Shown: positions 1-13,634, counted from the stretch's first letter. The stretch is 64,000 nt of DNA from Blasia pusilla (GCA_050084515.1 CM114274.1:4402001-4466000), one strand, 5' to 3'. Translations and numbers: made by a program. Notes: a model not told the origin generated them from the sequence alone.

Positions 1-717
1 GTCTAGACTTTTTCGTCAATGTCCCTCTTTGTGCAACCATGTGCAAGATAGGTAATCATATGGGAGGAGGTGGTAAGTGGTAAGCCTTTCAATTTGTGTG
101 GATACATACTTTGTCCCTACCTTCATATATAGAGAGAAGGATTGGTTGGGGAATACGAAGGCCTAATCCGATCAGAGCGAATAATAGAAAGGGAGAACCC
201 CTAAGTATGAAAGATCCTTTGACTAGTAGAGGATTTGGAAGGAGAGCAAGAGAAGATTTTTGGATAGAAGAATATAACACTTTGTGGCAAAATCCACTTA
301 GAGAGACAAAAATGCTTATTTAAGGATCAAAGAAATCCTCACAAGGCCAAAATCCAGAGATTCATTTAATTTATAAGACTAGCAAAGAACCATGTGCGAT
401 ATTTGATTTGATGCATTGAAATTTTTGTAAAAAAGTCACTAGTTCTTGATTCTAGACGCCAAAGTAGACAACATTATGAAGTTAAGAAAATATTTTCTTC
501 ACTGTAAACCTCAATTTCAATAAAATGAAAAGATTATGAAATAGATTATCTTCATATTTTCATACAAAAATAGCATGATGGAAGCTATAAAATTTTTGGT
601 AAAAAATTGAATCTCTATGCTTCAAAGATAAAGTAGAATTCTAATTCTGGTCACTTTTCAAAAAATCCCTAGAAGTCAACATTTCTTCAATTTTTTTGAT
701 ATCTGAATTAATGCCTG
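1..717. other. No gene recognised
   Basis: An open frame of 75 codons at 96-323 (plus) contains RRIGWGIRRPNPIR and GFGRRAREDFWIEEYN. I do not recognise it. The rest is AT-rich without visible structure. Confidence 0.4.
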
Positions 718-1130
718 TTATAATGGGAGAGAATCTCCATTGGAAAAAATTCTACTTGGAGGTTTAAGATCAAGTATTTTTTTAATAAGACACAACGCAT
801 GAACTGTGGGGTCTAACCAAAGTAGACAAACCCAAGCCCATAAGAGATTCCCTTGACTTAAAGGACAGACCATAAAACAAGAGGGCAAGATTTGGTAATC
901 TCTTGTGAATCGATCACCAATCATACATATATGATAGGTCATATTCAAGATGCAGAGACACAAAAGGAAACTTGGGATGCACTAAGTAAAGAAGTATTTT
1001 AGTAGTCTTCTATAGCTAGGAAATTGCAGTTGAAGCAACATTTGCATGAGGTAAAGATTCTAAAAGGGTCTTAGATCATAACTAATTACATCCTTGTTAT
1101 TAGACTATTTTTGATCAATTAGTTCAAGGT
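718..1130 (+). pseudogene. Ty1/copia gag remnant
   Basis: Split-frame translation gives ENLHWKKFYLEV, KPKPIRDSLDLKDRP*NKRARF, then SCESITNHTYMIGHIQDAET, QKETWDALSKEVF and SSIARKLQLKQHLHEVKI. This follows the UBN2 gag order of copia elements, with the A-x-x-x-W-D-x-L segment and the basic leucine-rich helix. Stops replace expected residues at several places. Homology ends near 1125. Confidence 0.68.
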
Positions 1131-1308
1131 CCGGTCCATGTAGTTTTTTTGAGAGAATCGGTACATTTCCTGTCTGTATAAAAAAAGGACGGTATATTTT
1201 AGCATTCTTCTAATTCCGTCTGGATATTTCGATACTGATACAAAGGAGACCTTGTATTTTTCGACAGTTTTTGGCCGGTGTTTGAGAAACGATAGATAAT
1301 TCTAAAAT

Positions 1309-1902
1309 TCATCTGGCTGGCTTAACACGCAACCCCCATTCTACCCCTTTCTTTGAATTAGGTAGAATTAGAATTAGAATAGATGATGATGATCTCGTTA
1401 TAATAAACCTCCAATGATGAGGAAAAGATTCAAAAGAGTGCAACGCTTTTATAATATCTGCATCTACGAGGGACTCATTGAATTTCCCCTTGCCTTTGGT
1501 GCAATGATTGGGGAGATCCGACGTTACGGGTAATCGTAGCCGGTTAGAATAAAAAAATTCCAATTCATTTGAAACTCGTTGGAAAAAAACTCGCAGGATT
1601 TGGGGGATTTCTTTGTTAAAGGTATCTGAAAACCAGTAGAAAGTCTGATCTTTCCGACCCGGCCTATGAAGCACCTGCGGTTCCCGTGAAAAAACTCCTC
1701 GGACCATGCTTTGGTGGACATATATTTTATTATGAAAAGAATGCCTTCTTGATTTGCAAAAACTTCTTTGTTTGACTGGACAAGAAGAAAATATTTCGAA
1801 TGCTACATAGAGAAAAAAAAAAAAAAAATTTGTGTGCAACATCATTAGTCCCTTCCCTTGATACACGACATAGAAACAAACATGGCGAGTGGATTTGCAC
1901 AC
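1309..1902 (-). other. Unidentified 197-codon open frame
   Basis: The translation is of normal complexity in its middle (REPQVLHRPGRKDQTFYWF, LPNHCTKGKGKFNESLVD) but includes a poly-Phe run from an A tract. Overlapping frames are also open. It starts just after the copia gag remnant ends. I could not match it to a transposon, plastid or mitochondrial protein. It may be a fragment of transferred organelle DNA or chance. Confidence 0.25.
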
Positions 1903-3833
1903 ACCTAACTAAGGGGCATGCCTTTAGGGTTTCAACGCACCCAAATTTCCCCAAGACCTAAATGGCAGATATATAGGATGATACAGTCGAGTGACCAAAA
2001 GGGTGAAAGAAATGATGATGATGATGAGTTCAGCTTTGTGGTCTTACAATCTCTTCTAATCTTTGAAACAGGTTTGTCGCAGAGGCTTTCGCGAAGACAT
2101 GTCGATGTCGATGCTTACGGATCGTGCTAGTGATGTGATTGTTGCGCGTGGAACTCGCGTCGATGCAGATGGGATCGCACCGATTCGCTGGTTGTCGTGA
2201 ATAGTAGAATGGCAAGTAAAGCATCAGCTTATTGCAAACGAATTTGCAGGTTTCCATTGCGGACTGGCGGTGCGCGACTATCACATCCATGATCATGAGG
2301 AAGTTGGCTGTTGTACCCTGATGGAAATGATCTGGACCTCTTTAGACAAGCACGATTGATTCGACCGGTGGTTGTGTCGACGCCAGGTTAGTGTGCTGCC
2401 ATGCCCTTGGACAGCAAATCAACCGCTAGCTTCCAATTTGCTCTTGACAGTCCAGATTATTGCGCATGTCTGTGGCGATATGCGTATGTGCGAACGAGCA
2501 ACCGATCTTTCCGGAGCGTGCCCTTGGCGTCGTGATCATGAGGTCCTTTTACGATGGCCTGCCACCCAAGCTATCTCGACAGCACAAATTAAAGGAAGAA
2601 AGATCATTGTAGCGTTCCGGAGCTCGACCTTTGAGGGTCCTTGGTAACCGACGCGCGCGCGGCGCGAGACACCGGTGACATGATTTTGCGTTTCGCCATT
2701 GACAGCGTGATAAGATTCGTTCGAATCGTCCCGGGACTCGGATTAGCGTTCACAGGCGCACATCATGACCTGCGGTATTCATACGCATGCACTGCTCTGC
2801 GGAACATACGGGAATTTCTTCCTTACGTATTTCCACCATGACAGATAAATACGGCGGATGCATGCGGGTCTGACAGTTGCTCTCCGAAGGTCTCGACTTT
2901 CGGTCTACACCGTAGGGACCGGGAAGCAGTTGACACTCATCTTGGAAGTAGAGCCAGCGGAAAGTTTATGATCAATGCTCATCAACCTCCCAAGGTCTTT
3001 AGAAACCATGTAGATCTTACTACCACTAGATCATTCTGCATATACTAGATCATTCCGCATATCCGATAGAGTGCTCAGCAAGGACTTTTATGCGTACAAG
3101 GTACTCAGAAATTTCGCCACTGCAGCCTTTTTTTTAATTTAACGAAGAAAACCCAGATTTCTCGTCGGAAAGTTTCCAAAAGTTGCAGACTTGAATCGGA
3201 AATCACACGTTCTCAACATGCTGCTTTGACAAAGAATGCAGGTTCTTGCAGAGCATTGATCTGATCTATACATACGTTTCTTTAGAATTCAACCTGTGTG
3301 CGGCCTTGAGAGGGGGGAATTTGAGAGTTAGTTATTATATTCGTGTGAAGGACACGTGGATAGGTTAGATGGTGAGAAAAAAAAACAGCCATTTTATGTA
3401 GAGGACGTAACTAGTCGACTTTATATGTTAGGCTCTATTTGAAGTCCACTATACTAAGGACCATGTCCCATGCTACTAGGGTACTATCGACTCGGCGATC
3501 GTCATCGTCAGTTGCCACCTGCACTTTAACGGTTGGAAGGAATGCACTAACCGGATATTGTCCGGGGAGGGACAAGAACCTTCATTACGCGCTCATAGTC
3601 CATTTTCTCGTTGTTGCTGGGTTGCTCCGTCGTTGGGAAATATCGCTAACCAGCGTCGCAAGGACTTGCGCCCTACTTTTAGAGGCTGCTTCCGTGGACA
3701 CTTGCGGAGGTCACGGCGACCCGTTTTCTGCAACCAAAATGGTTATCTAATGGTCTATGGAGAAAAGATTGTTGGTCTCACCTACGTACTTCCGGTCCTC
3801 CGTTAAATAAGGTGGCGAGGACGCTAGGCCAAA
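1903..3833. other. Higher-GC unique-looking region, no gene recognised
   Basis: Base composition rises compared with the flanks between about 2050 and 3000. Short open frames (2372-2647, 2641-2841, 3439-3750) show no family motif. It could hold exons of a gene with short coding parts, a noncoding transcript or an old repeat. Confidence 0.3.
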
Positions 3834-3860
3834 TCTGCGCCCAAACCTTTTGGGCGCAGA
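3834..3860. repeat. 12-bp perfect hairpin, 3-nt loop
   Basis: tctgcgcccaaa (3834-3845) and tttgggcgcaga (3849-3860) are exact reverse complements around cct. There is no clear T run on either strand, so a terminator is not implied. Confidence 0.85.
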
Positions 3861-6800
3861 AAAATCAACGACCCTCTATGGTCGCCGTGACCTTGCGCTT
3901 ATAAAATCAAGCCCTTATGGAGCCCAAATCATTTTGGGAGCCCTATTTCCATGGTGCGTCTTTGATCGTTAGATTCAAGAAATCTGGGATCATCGGGAAA
4001 GTCCTCAAGACTTTAGAACCCATGGGACTGGGTCCTAAAACATCATTTGGAGAGAGGGCAGGGTGCCAAGGTCACTTCTACTTTGGAGAGAGGGAGGGAT
4101 CCCTTCTAATTGGTGCATGGATATTCCTCTACGGTTCAATCATCTCCTTCCATACTCTACTAGTGTACAACCATGCATCACAGTGCATACAAATTAAAAT
4201 AAAATAAAATTCTTGTCACCTTGAAATATGATATTAAAAAATATTTGTTTTTATCATCTAACTGTCCATGTGTCAACACATAGGTGTTTGTAAATCAAGA
4301 AATCAGTCTCAAATATTAATATAGATTTCCTTCCCAACCCCAAACAATTTATTTTCTACCCTCTTTGTTTTTCTAAGGGAATGGAGATGGTTCATTTGTA
4401 TCCTTTTCATCTCCTTTGAGTTCCTTAACCCATCTACACTCCCCTCTTCTATTGAAAATCAAATCCTTCCTTATGTATGCATGACCTTATCTTTCTTTAG
4501 AGAGTTTTCTTTCTCATTTAGTCGGGAATATATGTACAATGGAGTACTAGTAAAGGACTAGAGATGCAAGAATAAAAAAGAAATTTAAAAAAAAAGAATT
4601 AATAGTAAAAAAAGTAAATTTAAAGTACTTACTAGTTAGCATAGTTCCCATCATTATCCCTTAGTTTTCTTCCAAATCAAGACTCCAGTCCCCTTCAAAT
4701 AATCCAACACTTCAATTCTAAAGGGAGATGAATTTTTTGATTATTTAAAGTCATGGAAGATTTGCTTATGACTTAGGGGGACCACAATGCAAATAAAATG
4801 CCACTTTGTCAAAGGAAACTATATTCACAAAGTCCAAAGAATGAGTCCTAATCTCAAAAAATATACGACAACAACCATTATTTCTATTTTCCAAAAAATA
4901 ATCTTATAGAATCTCTATCGAGCCTAATTTATGGCAATATATTAAGTGGTATTATCCAATTTATTTGATAATTTTAAAAAAAATAAAAAATATAAGCTTC
5001 ATCTGAAAAACTACCTTTGATAATCTAAATAAAGAGTTATGCCAAATATAGGATAGTAAGAATATTTCAAATTCGGAATTTTGGGATGGGGGTATGAGGA
5101 ATATTAGTTCTCAATGTTTCATTAAGAAGGGGTCTTAAAGAAGAAATAGGAGAAAAGGTTGAGAAGAAAGAAATACAGAAATAAAAGAGGATAGGAAAAT
5201 CCATCAAGAGTACAAAAATTGAAGACTCAAAGAGTTTATAATACGCCAAGGCTACATCTCATTGTAGAGAGTAGAAAATTTATGGGGGTAACTGCTTGAA
5301 ACCACTACAAAAATGTTCAATTTGTATTACTTGATAATGAACGATTTGAGCATAAAACAACTCAAATTATGATTGCATTGATTTAAGCTCATGTACTTGG
5401 AAAATTTTGATAAAAATGATATATAAAGAAAACTTTAGTAATTATCGAAGAAACTACTTACTCTACAAAGCCCATTGCCCCCTTCTTTGAGTTCATAAAG
5501 ATTATTTTTCAAATCTCTTACTAGAGAAGTTATTGTATAGTTTAGATGCTCATATCTAAAGGGAAAAACTATTTACAATTTCTCATTCAAATCTCTATTG
5601 AGATATGCATTCTAGAAATCCATTTGATGTAACAATTGCAATCTCCATATTTTGCTCGTTTCCGATGCTCCATTGATTCCATTGGAAATTTGGTTGTTGG
5701 CTGATGAAGATGGATTAAGGGCACTTGATGGAAAGAGATAACTTGTGGAGACGATTGCTTCAAATAGAGATGATCGCATGGATATAGATAGACGACTTGA
5801 CATGTTAGTGGTGGCCTATGAGTTGCAACATTTGATTAGAGAGATTTTGATTGAATCCACACAAAATCCATATCCACAAAGGATTGATCCAACTGTTGAA
5901 TTTTGAAGGGAACAAGATTTAGAAATCAACCCTTATTGGTCAATTAAGGGAAATCCTATGTTTTCCAAGGATCGATTAACTAGAATGAAAGGGAATGTGT
6001 ATTATAATCAATTAAGATAAGAAGGTTATTTGCTTCTTCTACTAGAATTCCTAATTGCTTATTAGATATAGGAGCATATTGTAGAGTATTATTTGAAGAA
6101 GATGTACATGTAAGAAGAACTAGATCTAGAGTAGATGCTACCATATTTATAAGGTAAGTGCCTTGGATTGGACGATTAAAATTTTTTCAAAAGGAGGATG
6201 GTAGTAAATGGGGTAAGTGCAAAGAAGTCATTGATTTGGAACATAGAATGGTTCCTAGTAAAGAAGGATGTGTATGTAGAGTTGTGTTTGATTGGTTTAG
6301 ATCCATAGGTCCGAGCAACTATTTGGAATATGCTTATGATACATATAGTTTAGTTAAACTACATAGATGTATTATCTTTATTATGTCTTTTGACAATGAT
6401 GACGGATTTTTTATCCATAGAAATGTTGTAGCATTTACATCCTCATAAAAAATTTGTATTAGATGAACATATGAGGTGATTGAAACCTCAATTATCATAA
6501 GTAAAAGGTTTTTTTAATTTCCATATGGTTCTTATCTTTTTATGCAAATATGGCATTCCAAATCAAATCTGAATTGCTTTTTTGAAAGTATATACCAAGT
6601 AACATCACAACCAACTTTTTAAGAACTTTAAGTCGAACTAATCAAGGTAGTTTCATATACCCAAAAATATCATCTAAGGGTATCTTTTGTTGGCTACAAT
6701 TATAATTAGTCACTAAAAATAAAAGGTTTTCAAGGAATAGAGGAGGAGGAGGAGGAGGATGAGGGGAAGGACTGCAACCGCATGTGGTATTAGAGGTATG

Positions 6801-7953
6801 TGAACTATGACATCCCTTAGATCTTGAGCTTTGCAAGTGGAAATCTTGGGTTAATCCTTAAAGACTCAATCACTTGCGCATTCTGTAGGCAATCAAGATA
6901 TCGCCAATCGCTAATTCGATTGAGTCTCCTCAAGTACGTAATATTTCCCTAAGAGACCTATTCCCCAAGCTTTGACCAATCTCTCCAAATCCTTCAGCTA
7001 TACCAAATCATTTTAGTTAAGCCCTCAAGATGCGTTCCAAATCGTGCCTTAGCTCAAACCTAAAACATAATCAAACATGCTTCACAATTAGTTCCTTGGT
7101 CATGGACTTGAGCTTGTAGGGGCAGAGAGTTCCCCCCTCTAGTTACTTTTGGAATATCCCCCTTCACCTTTGTCCCCTTAGGCCCCTGAATTTGGCCGCC
7201 AACCCAAACATGGTTTACGACCCGCAAATCCGCGTTTGACTTGCTATCCCTTAAGATGGTGGAGGCTTCAAGCAGATTATGCAACTCTCAACTTTCCATA
7301 TGCATCTTGGAGCTTGGATCCACTTGTCTTGATTCCCCATTTGACCTCTTATGGTTATCTTGCTGCCCATCGCGTTTCGTGTCTGGTTTTGTGGCATCTT
7401 GACCACTACATGTTCGTTGCTTCACACCCTTGACTTGGAGCTTGGCTCAAAGGTCGTACACCTTGCTTGCATTTTCCTTATCCTTACAAGTAGCTATGCA
7501 TCATTCTCGCCTAAGGCTTGTCTTAAGGCAAGTGCACATCTCACCTAGAGTAAGTCCCATGGTTGATTTCGCCGCCGTTCATAATCTCGGCACTAGCTAG
7601 TTTGGGTTTTGACTTTGGTTGGTCACACCACGGTCTTTTCTCATGGGGCGTATAATCATAACTTGCTTCTTAGGTCCTTGCTGACATGAATGTCATATAA
7701 TTAGCTATTTGCGATGCATCTTAGTTAAAGGAATGAATTTCTTATCATGGTCGGAGCCAGACTATTGTGCATATCTCTTACATGCTAATGTAGCTTTATA
7801 TCTATTAAAATTTCCTTCAAAATTGCACTTTATCTTGAACATCCATGTGCATCGAATCGCCTTCTTATCTTATAGAAGATCATCCAATCTCCAAGTATGT
7901 TTCTTGTCCAAGGCTAACAACTCTTTCTACATAACTCTAATCTACTATGGGTT
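3861..7953. other. AT-rich region without identifiable genes
   Basis: A 96-codon frame at 3917-4207 and another at 6158-6448 (MPWIGRLKFFQKEDGSKWGK) are open, but I do not recognise them. Between 5750 and 6010 a second stretch reads MDIDRRLDMLVVAYELQHLI, then NPYWSIKGNPMFSKDRLTRM with stops, so it may be a decayed coding sequence continuous with the 6158 frame. A ggaggagga microsatellite is at 6740-6760. A short fragment of the dispersed repeat described at 13469 is at 4266-4324. Confidence 0.35.
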
Positions 7954-8404
7954 TGAGAGAAATTAGAAAGTGAATAAATCACTAAAATCTATAACAAATC
8001 TTGACTATACAAAGTGACCTAGTCCATGTGTGCGCTCATCATAGAGCTTTGATGGAATGTGAACATGGAGAAAACTCGACATATGAGAATGAGCTATCAT
8101 TACAATTCCCAAAAATTTTCATTACTCAAGAAACTAGCTAGGGTTAGACCTATTTTCTTCATTATTTATTTATTTATTGTTAGGGGCCGCATGGTGAGTC
8201 TCCTTGTTGCATCAAGGTGCCTCGCATCCTGACGCAAGATAGGGTTAGATTATCCTAATAACGCTACTCGATGAATCACCTACGTCATATTACTATGACT
8301 CCTCCGACATCTAAGTTGGGACCATCAATATAGGCTTCTCCTCATATAAGGGGATTGTTCATATTAATGGTGAATAATAAGAAGTGGATTTTGAAAATCC
8401 AACA
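7954..8404 (-). mobile_element. Solo LTR of copia family A
   Basis: Diverged copy of the element A LTR (56126-56564). Shared words include cacctacgtcatattactatgactcc, split here as cacctacgtcatatta and ctatgactcc, and ggcttctcctcata. It ends in aatccaaca at 8404. Flanks are gggtt (7949-7953) and aggtt (8405-8409), a possible 5-bp target duplication. There is no adjacent PBS or coding sequence. Confidence 0.78.
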
Positions 8405-8719
8405 AGGTTTTCCTTTGTTTCTGTAAGGGTGCTTGACTCTCATACCTTACAAATCTTCACCATCTATGCATGAATGAGCTTGATGAATAGTCAATGATCC
8501 ATTATGCATGAATTCCTACACATGATGTCTTACCCTATTCAATGCTATGAATGTAGAATTAAAACGAGGACTAGAATGCTCTTCTCTATTGTCTTTCAGA
8601 ACATCCAATTGATTAAATTTTCCGTATCTTCTAAGTGAAGCTTTATTTGCTCCACTAGTTAGAATCTCTTTTGGTTTCAACCTTCCATACTATGGACTTC
8701 TAGACTTTTGAGAGTTGAA

Positions 8720-9143
8720 GTCATGGTGGCTAGACCCTAGATGCGTATATGATGAATAATTAAGATAGCGTTGGAAATTTGATGATGAGTTGGTTCCAAT
8801 ACACCAAAGATATAAAAGAAAATACATAAAAGAAAAATCTTGAAATGGGCCCATATCTAGTGGAATGATCATTTGGGTTGAGAGTACAAGAAGTGGCCCA
8901 AAAGGGAAGAAAGATACTCTAAATATCTCTAGTAATATATATAAGGAGGAGGATCTCCAAGGGAATTTGAAATCTGAACCCCATCTTGAAAACCATGAGA
9001 GTTAAACTTAGTCCAAGGAACATGAGAACGAATGTTAGTTTGACTTTGGGGTTGTGACATCAACTCAAGTCTGATTCCTCTTCCTATACTTTCCAATGAC
9101 ATTTTATGCATTACAAATATGCCTAGGGTCTAGCCACCATGAC
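8720..9143. repeat. Inverted repeat pair, 21-bp perfect arms
   Basis: gtcatggtggctagaccc begins the arm at 8720-8740, and the exact reverse complement lies at 9123-9143. Similarity continues weakly inward (atgcgtatatg against atgc...atttg). The roughly 380-bp interior includes a long-LTR fragment. It may be a small foldback element; no target duplication was identified. Confidence 0.7.
8929..9110 (-). repeat. Fragment of the long-LTR family
   Basis: Minus-strand sequence (ggggttcagatttcaa, ttggagatcctcctcc) matches the 57480-57545 segment of the long LTR in diverged form. The chance translations also align (SIGRG...DGVQISNSLGDPPP with SIGLG...SGVRIPSIFGDLPP). The edges are uncertain. Confidence 0.5.
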
Positions 9144-9299
9144 CTCAAATATGGGGAACAACTAAACATTGAATCAAATTGCAAGCTAGGTTGTAGCCTT
9201 CTTGGATTATGACTCTTGTGGGACTTCAACTCTTCTCAAGTTCTACCATGCATTTAGTCATGCTCTTTTGGTTCACAATCATTAGCATTCAAGAAAACC

Positions 9300-9635
9300 C
9301 ATGGTTGCACAAAATCAGACAAGTCTATTCCTAAGAAAGACACTGACGGACAAGTTTGGACATATCCACGAATATGGATTGCAAGAGGTGAGACCCACAT
9401 TTATAGCTCATGGTGGAAGGTAAGGCAAGGATGGATAGGGAAATAAGGGGGGAGGGAGTGGAGGTGGAGGGAGGAAGAAACAAGAAAGTGTGTATCAAGG
9501 AGGCAAGTGGGGAGGATGAGAAAGAAGGGGCAGGTGAGTTCCACATGGACAAGTCCTTATATAGGACTCATATAAGTCCACAGACATGGATATAGACATG
9601 CCCAAGGACACAGACTTTGTCCATATCCAACCTTG
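9300..9635. mobile_element. hAT-like non-autonomous element, copy 1
   Basis: Ends are catggttgcac and ccaaccttg, matching the family terminal repeat CAAGGTTGCA. Flanks agaaaacc (9292-9299) and agaaaatc (9636-9643) form an 8-bp target duplication with one mismatch. It is homologous in inverse orientation to 50850-51148 (ttgcaagaggtg, acttatag/catttatag). No transposase is encoded. An 8-bp duplication and this terminal style suit the hAT superfamily. Confidence 0.82.
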
Positions 9636-12600
9636 AGAAAATCATTTAGGCTCTCGAGTATCTCATTTTTGCAACTCATGGCACACTTGGGATACTATGA
9701 TCCATTCCCATCCTAGTGTGAGTTCATTAGAGTTCGGATGTTTTTTGTGGCACATGTTTGGTTATAAGTTTGGACATGTATGCACAAGGTGTAGTATTTT
9801 GGACGTCTATTTACCTTTGCTTTAAAATGGTTGCCTTGCTTGCTTGCCGAATTGATTGGCAAGAAAAACTTTTGAATGATTACTAGAGGAAGTAAAATAT
9901 TTTTTTTCTTCACATTATTTTAGAGTTTAGGAGATACTTTAATCTAAGATATTATATCCTCTAGCTTCTGCCCAATTTCCAAGTCTTCTACGTTTAGACC
10001 ACTCTTTCCGACATTATCATCAAATTTTAACATCATATATACAATATCTACTTCCCTTTGCTACAATTTGGTGGATGGTTAGATTCTCACAAAGACATTT
10101 TTTTTGGAATTTGATACCGTAATTCTTTTCTGCCAACTATCCTATAAAGATAAGATTTCTTGTAATAATAGATACATAAAGAACATTTCCCTAGATTTTC
10201 TGTCCTTATACTCCTTGAAGCAGTCTTTGGAAAAACTACTGTAACCTTTGATCCCAAAATAGTTATAAAATCCAAGTGATCGAAAACCTTGATTTTAGGC
10301 ATTTAGTTTGCATCCAAAGTTCCAACTTCCTTTTCCAAAGTCCACAATGGTGTTGTGGTTTGTTACCATGGTAGCCTTGCTTCTCTTGAGTCTTGACCCC
10401 AACCCTAGGAGCCAAATTTTAGACTATAATTATATTTTCCAACCATAATTTCTACCTCTGCCTCTTCCTACATAATATGCATGTTCTTGCAAAAAACTTG
10501 AAGAAATAGTAGATTCAAATCACATTTCTGCAATGATTGGAAATGGAATAAATGGTCTCCTATGGATGGATGGAATTCACCATCTGCCCATAAGAGGGGG
10601 ATGGGGAATCCATCAAAAGAGCAAAAGAGGGGGATTCAAAGGAGTACACACTAGAAGGTTACATGCAATCTAGGTAAGAGAAAAAAGAGAGTGGCCTCCT
10701 ATCGCTAAAGTCATCAACACCCTAATCGAATTTAGTTGCGCGTAGAGAAACATGACTACCACTAAGTGGACGACTATCACTATCTCCCATAGCCTGAGCG
10801 TGCCTCAAAAGTCTTGTTTAAGAAGTAATTGTTATTTCTTCTATAGCTTCATTGAGTTGCGGGAGGATCTATTGAAAATTGAAGGGGCATCATGTAGTAA
10901 TAATATAAATTGGGTTTAATTTTTTATATCAAAGATGACACGGGTATCTTTCAAGCCCAATGTCAAACCTAAGAGACTATGAGGAGAGATTAGCTTCAGT
11001 AGTATCTTCGTGAGGATTTGAAACGTCTTCCGGTGATATTCTAAAATAAAAAAATAGTATCCCAAGTAATCTAGTTCAGGGTTTCATTGCAAACAATTCA
11101 ATTTTAGATATAGTACAATTGATCCAACAAGAAGATAACTCAAAATCCATTGGCGTTTAGAGTTATGATCATAAATAATAAGAAACTAGTAGGAAAGAGG
11201 GCTAATAATGGGTAATTTGAATTACCCATAATTATTGATCCTAACAAACCACAAATTGACCTCTAACTCGACATGACGAATCCCAAATCCCTCCCTAATT
11301 TGATTGCCCCCAAAAGTGACACTTAATTCTCTTACGACATGTGTCAAGATCCAGTTGGCTAAAAAATGTCGTGTGTCAAAAGGAAAGGAGTTTGAAATTA
11401 GAAGGGGAAATTTGCAACAATAATATCTATGTAAATTTTAACATAAAAGCATCAAAAACTTTTGTTTCATAAGAAAAAATTACATGTCTAATTTTGATTT
11501 TGAAAAGCAAACACATGAGGCATATTCATCACCCTACATTCCTTCACTAGCTCCTATCTCCAATAATATCATGATGGCATCCATATATCATCATGAATTA
11601 GCAAGAAATTGTATTGTCTTTAATGTCATCTTATATTACTACTCATTATTTCTCATTATATGGGTTTCAAATTATATATCACAAGTATATACAATTTCTT
11701 GAATGAGTTGTATTATTTTTTTCATTTTTTCTTTTCATTCCTTTTATTATTTCATTATATTTTGTCTCTTAAGAGAAAAGAATGTAGCTCAAATAAAAGT
11801 GGATACAATAATTAATGAAAATGGAAATTATGTATTCAAATAATCAATGAACTAGAAAGACACGTCATCCACGCGTAGGAAACAAAAAGGATAACTTGAA
11901 AGCATATGTAAAATAATTGAAACTTTATCTTAAAGTGGTGTGAGGTATTTCTTCCCTTTATATATTTAGAATATTCTTAAATGATATTATATATGTTTTT
12001 TAAAATGAAGAACTCCAAGTTTTATGAGAATAGAAACTTTAAGGTATCTACCATACCACGAGATTAACATGTGTTGATGCTATGATGATGCATTATAAAT
12101 CATCATGAATAGTAAATAATTAATTCGCTAGCGCATCCTAGAGCTTAATAAGCTATTTTAGCAATTATAAAATTGAAGTTATGTAGATTATTTTGGTATT
12201 CTTCACACTAATAGCAAATGTATCTGTATCCAAAGGGGTGAAAATCTTCTTCATGGGGAAAAAAAAACTCTTTGCTTCTCTAGGATCATTAAGTAATATG
12301 TATGATGTAAATAAATTCAAGGAATTTTGAAAAAAATCTCTTTTCATATTTTATGATTGAAATCTTGGTTAATTTTTTTTCAAAAACTTGGAATGAAAAA
12401 TAAATCATGAAAATGTTCTTTAAAAATGTAGACTAGTAGATCACATGGGAAAGCAAGTACTATTTACTTACAATTACTTAAATTGGATGATAGATATATT
12501 TTTTAGGTGATTGAAACGAGGGATGGAAAGAAAAGATGGGTTCGTAAAAACTCAAAAAAGTAGAAAGGAAAATATACAATAAGTTAAACCTAGCTCCATG

Positions 12601-13468
12601 GAAATGAATTTTTTTTCGTAGGTGGCATTGTGAGTTGTAGTGTATACCATAAAATGAATACTATATGTAGAACCACTCAATGCAAGAGATTTTTACATAT
12701 TACGCCTTGTGAAATATTTTTCTTAAAGTTGGTAAGAAATGAAGTATATTAATAATCAATATTTCTATTTGATTCTTGAGAACTTCAAATAAATTGAAAT
12801 AATCGAATTCCTTGCCTAAAGTTGAGATGGAAAGAGAAAGACATTGCATATGTTGAAATCTCAATACAAGAAGGAAGGAAGAGAAATTTCCCATATCCAT
12901 GCAATATATCTTTGATTCTTTGTATCTCTTATCTCTTGTTGAAGATAATATGATCTTCATACAAAATTTGATGCGTACTCAAGGAGTTTACGTCCCATAA
13001 AAGAATCTTCAAAATGTCTAGATTACCAATAGTTTTCAAATATGAAAAAAGGATGAAAGGGTTGAAAATTCAGAGCCTTAATTTTCTTATATATGAACTA
13101 TATCACTTTATTTCCTTGACTCATACATCTATGGGAGAGAAAGTGTCTGTGTACTTAATTCCTCTAACTAAAAGATGGAAAATTTTCATATCTACAATTT
13201 TTTGAATATCTATTATAGCATCATTTCTAAACCAATCAGTATGAAGTGTATATGCTGTCAAAACTACTAACGTTAGACTATTTGTGCTCAATGAAAGAAG
13301 AAGGGGCATGGTGGGGTCCAAGCCAATAGAAGGTGAAATATAAATCCCATTGGATGTTGTAAAACCTCTATATTTCATAAATCCACTAAATTTTCATAAT
13401 TCATACAACAAAAGTTAGGGTCTACAAAATGGGTTTACTATAGAATACAAATATTTTCTAATGGTATC
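9636..13468. other. AT-rich region without genes
   Basis: No coding motif or RNA gene was seen on either strand. A dispersed repeat shared with about 38484-38700 lies at 10597-10800 (agagggggattcaaag, ctatctcccatagcctgag). The remainder is A/T-rich and of low complexity in places. Confidence 0.5.
10597..10800 (-). repeat. Dispersed repeat, copy 1
   Basis: Shares ordered words with 38484-38700: atccatcaaaagagcaaaag/acccatcagaaaaacaaaag, gactaccactaagtgg/gacaactactaagtgg, and tctcccatagcctgagc/tctcccatagcttgagc. The family is unknown. The minus strand of the other copy is open as LERAQANGLLRRAQAMGD. Confidence 0.6.
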
Positions 13469-13634
13469 TAGCCAATGCGTTGCACGGGAAGCGAAGGGAC
13501 TAATGATGCTGCACACAAATTCAAAATTTTTTCTTGCTGTCCCGAATATGAGAAACATTTTCTTGCTGCCTAGTTGCCACAAGTAATGAAGACAAGGGTT
13601 TGCAACTCAAGAAGGCACTCTCCAAAAAATATAG
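13469..13634. repeat. Dispersed repeat with ttgcacggg motif, copy 1
   Basis: Begins tagccaatgcgttgcacggg and ends in atatag. Homologous to 44345-44500 through attaatgatgctgcaca-like words, tcttgctgcc, and aatcaagaaggcactctcc. A 59-bp fragment of the right end lies at 4266-4324. The family is not identified. Confidence 0.7.

Noticed and set aside
3834-3860. Hairpin as a rho-independent terminator
   Set aside because: No T run follows and the context is eukaryotic.
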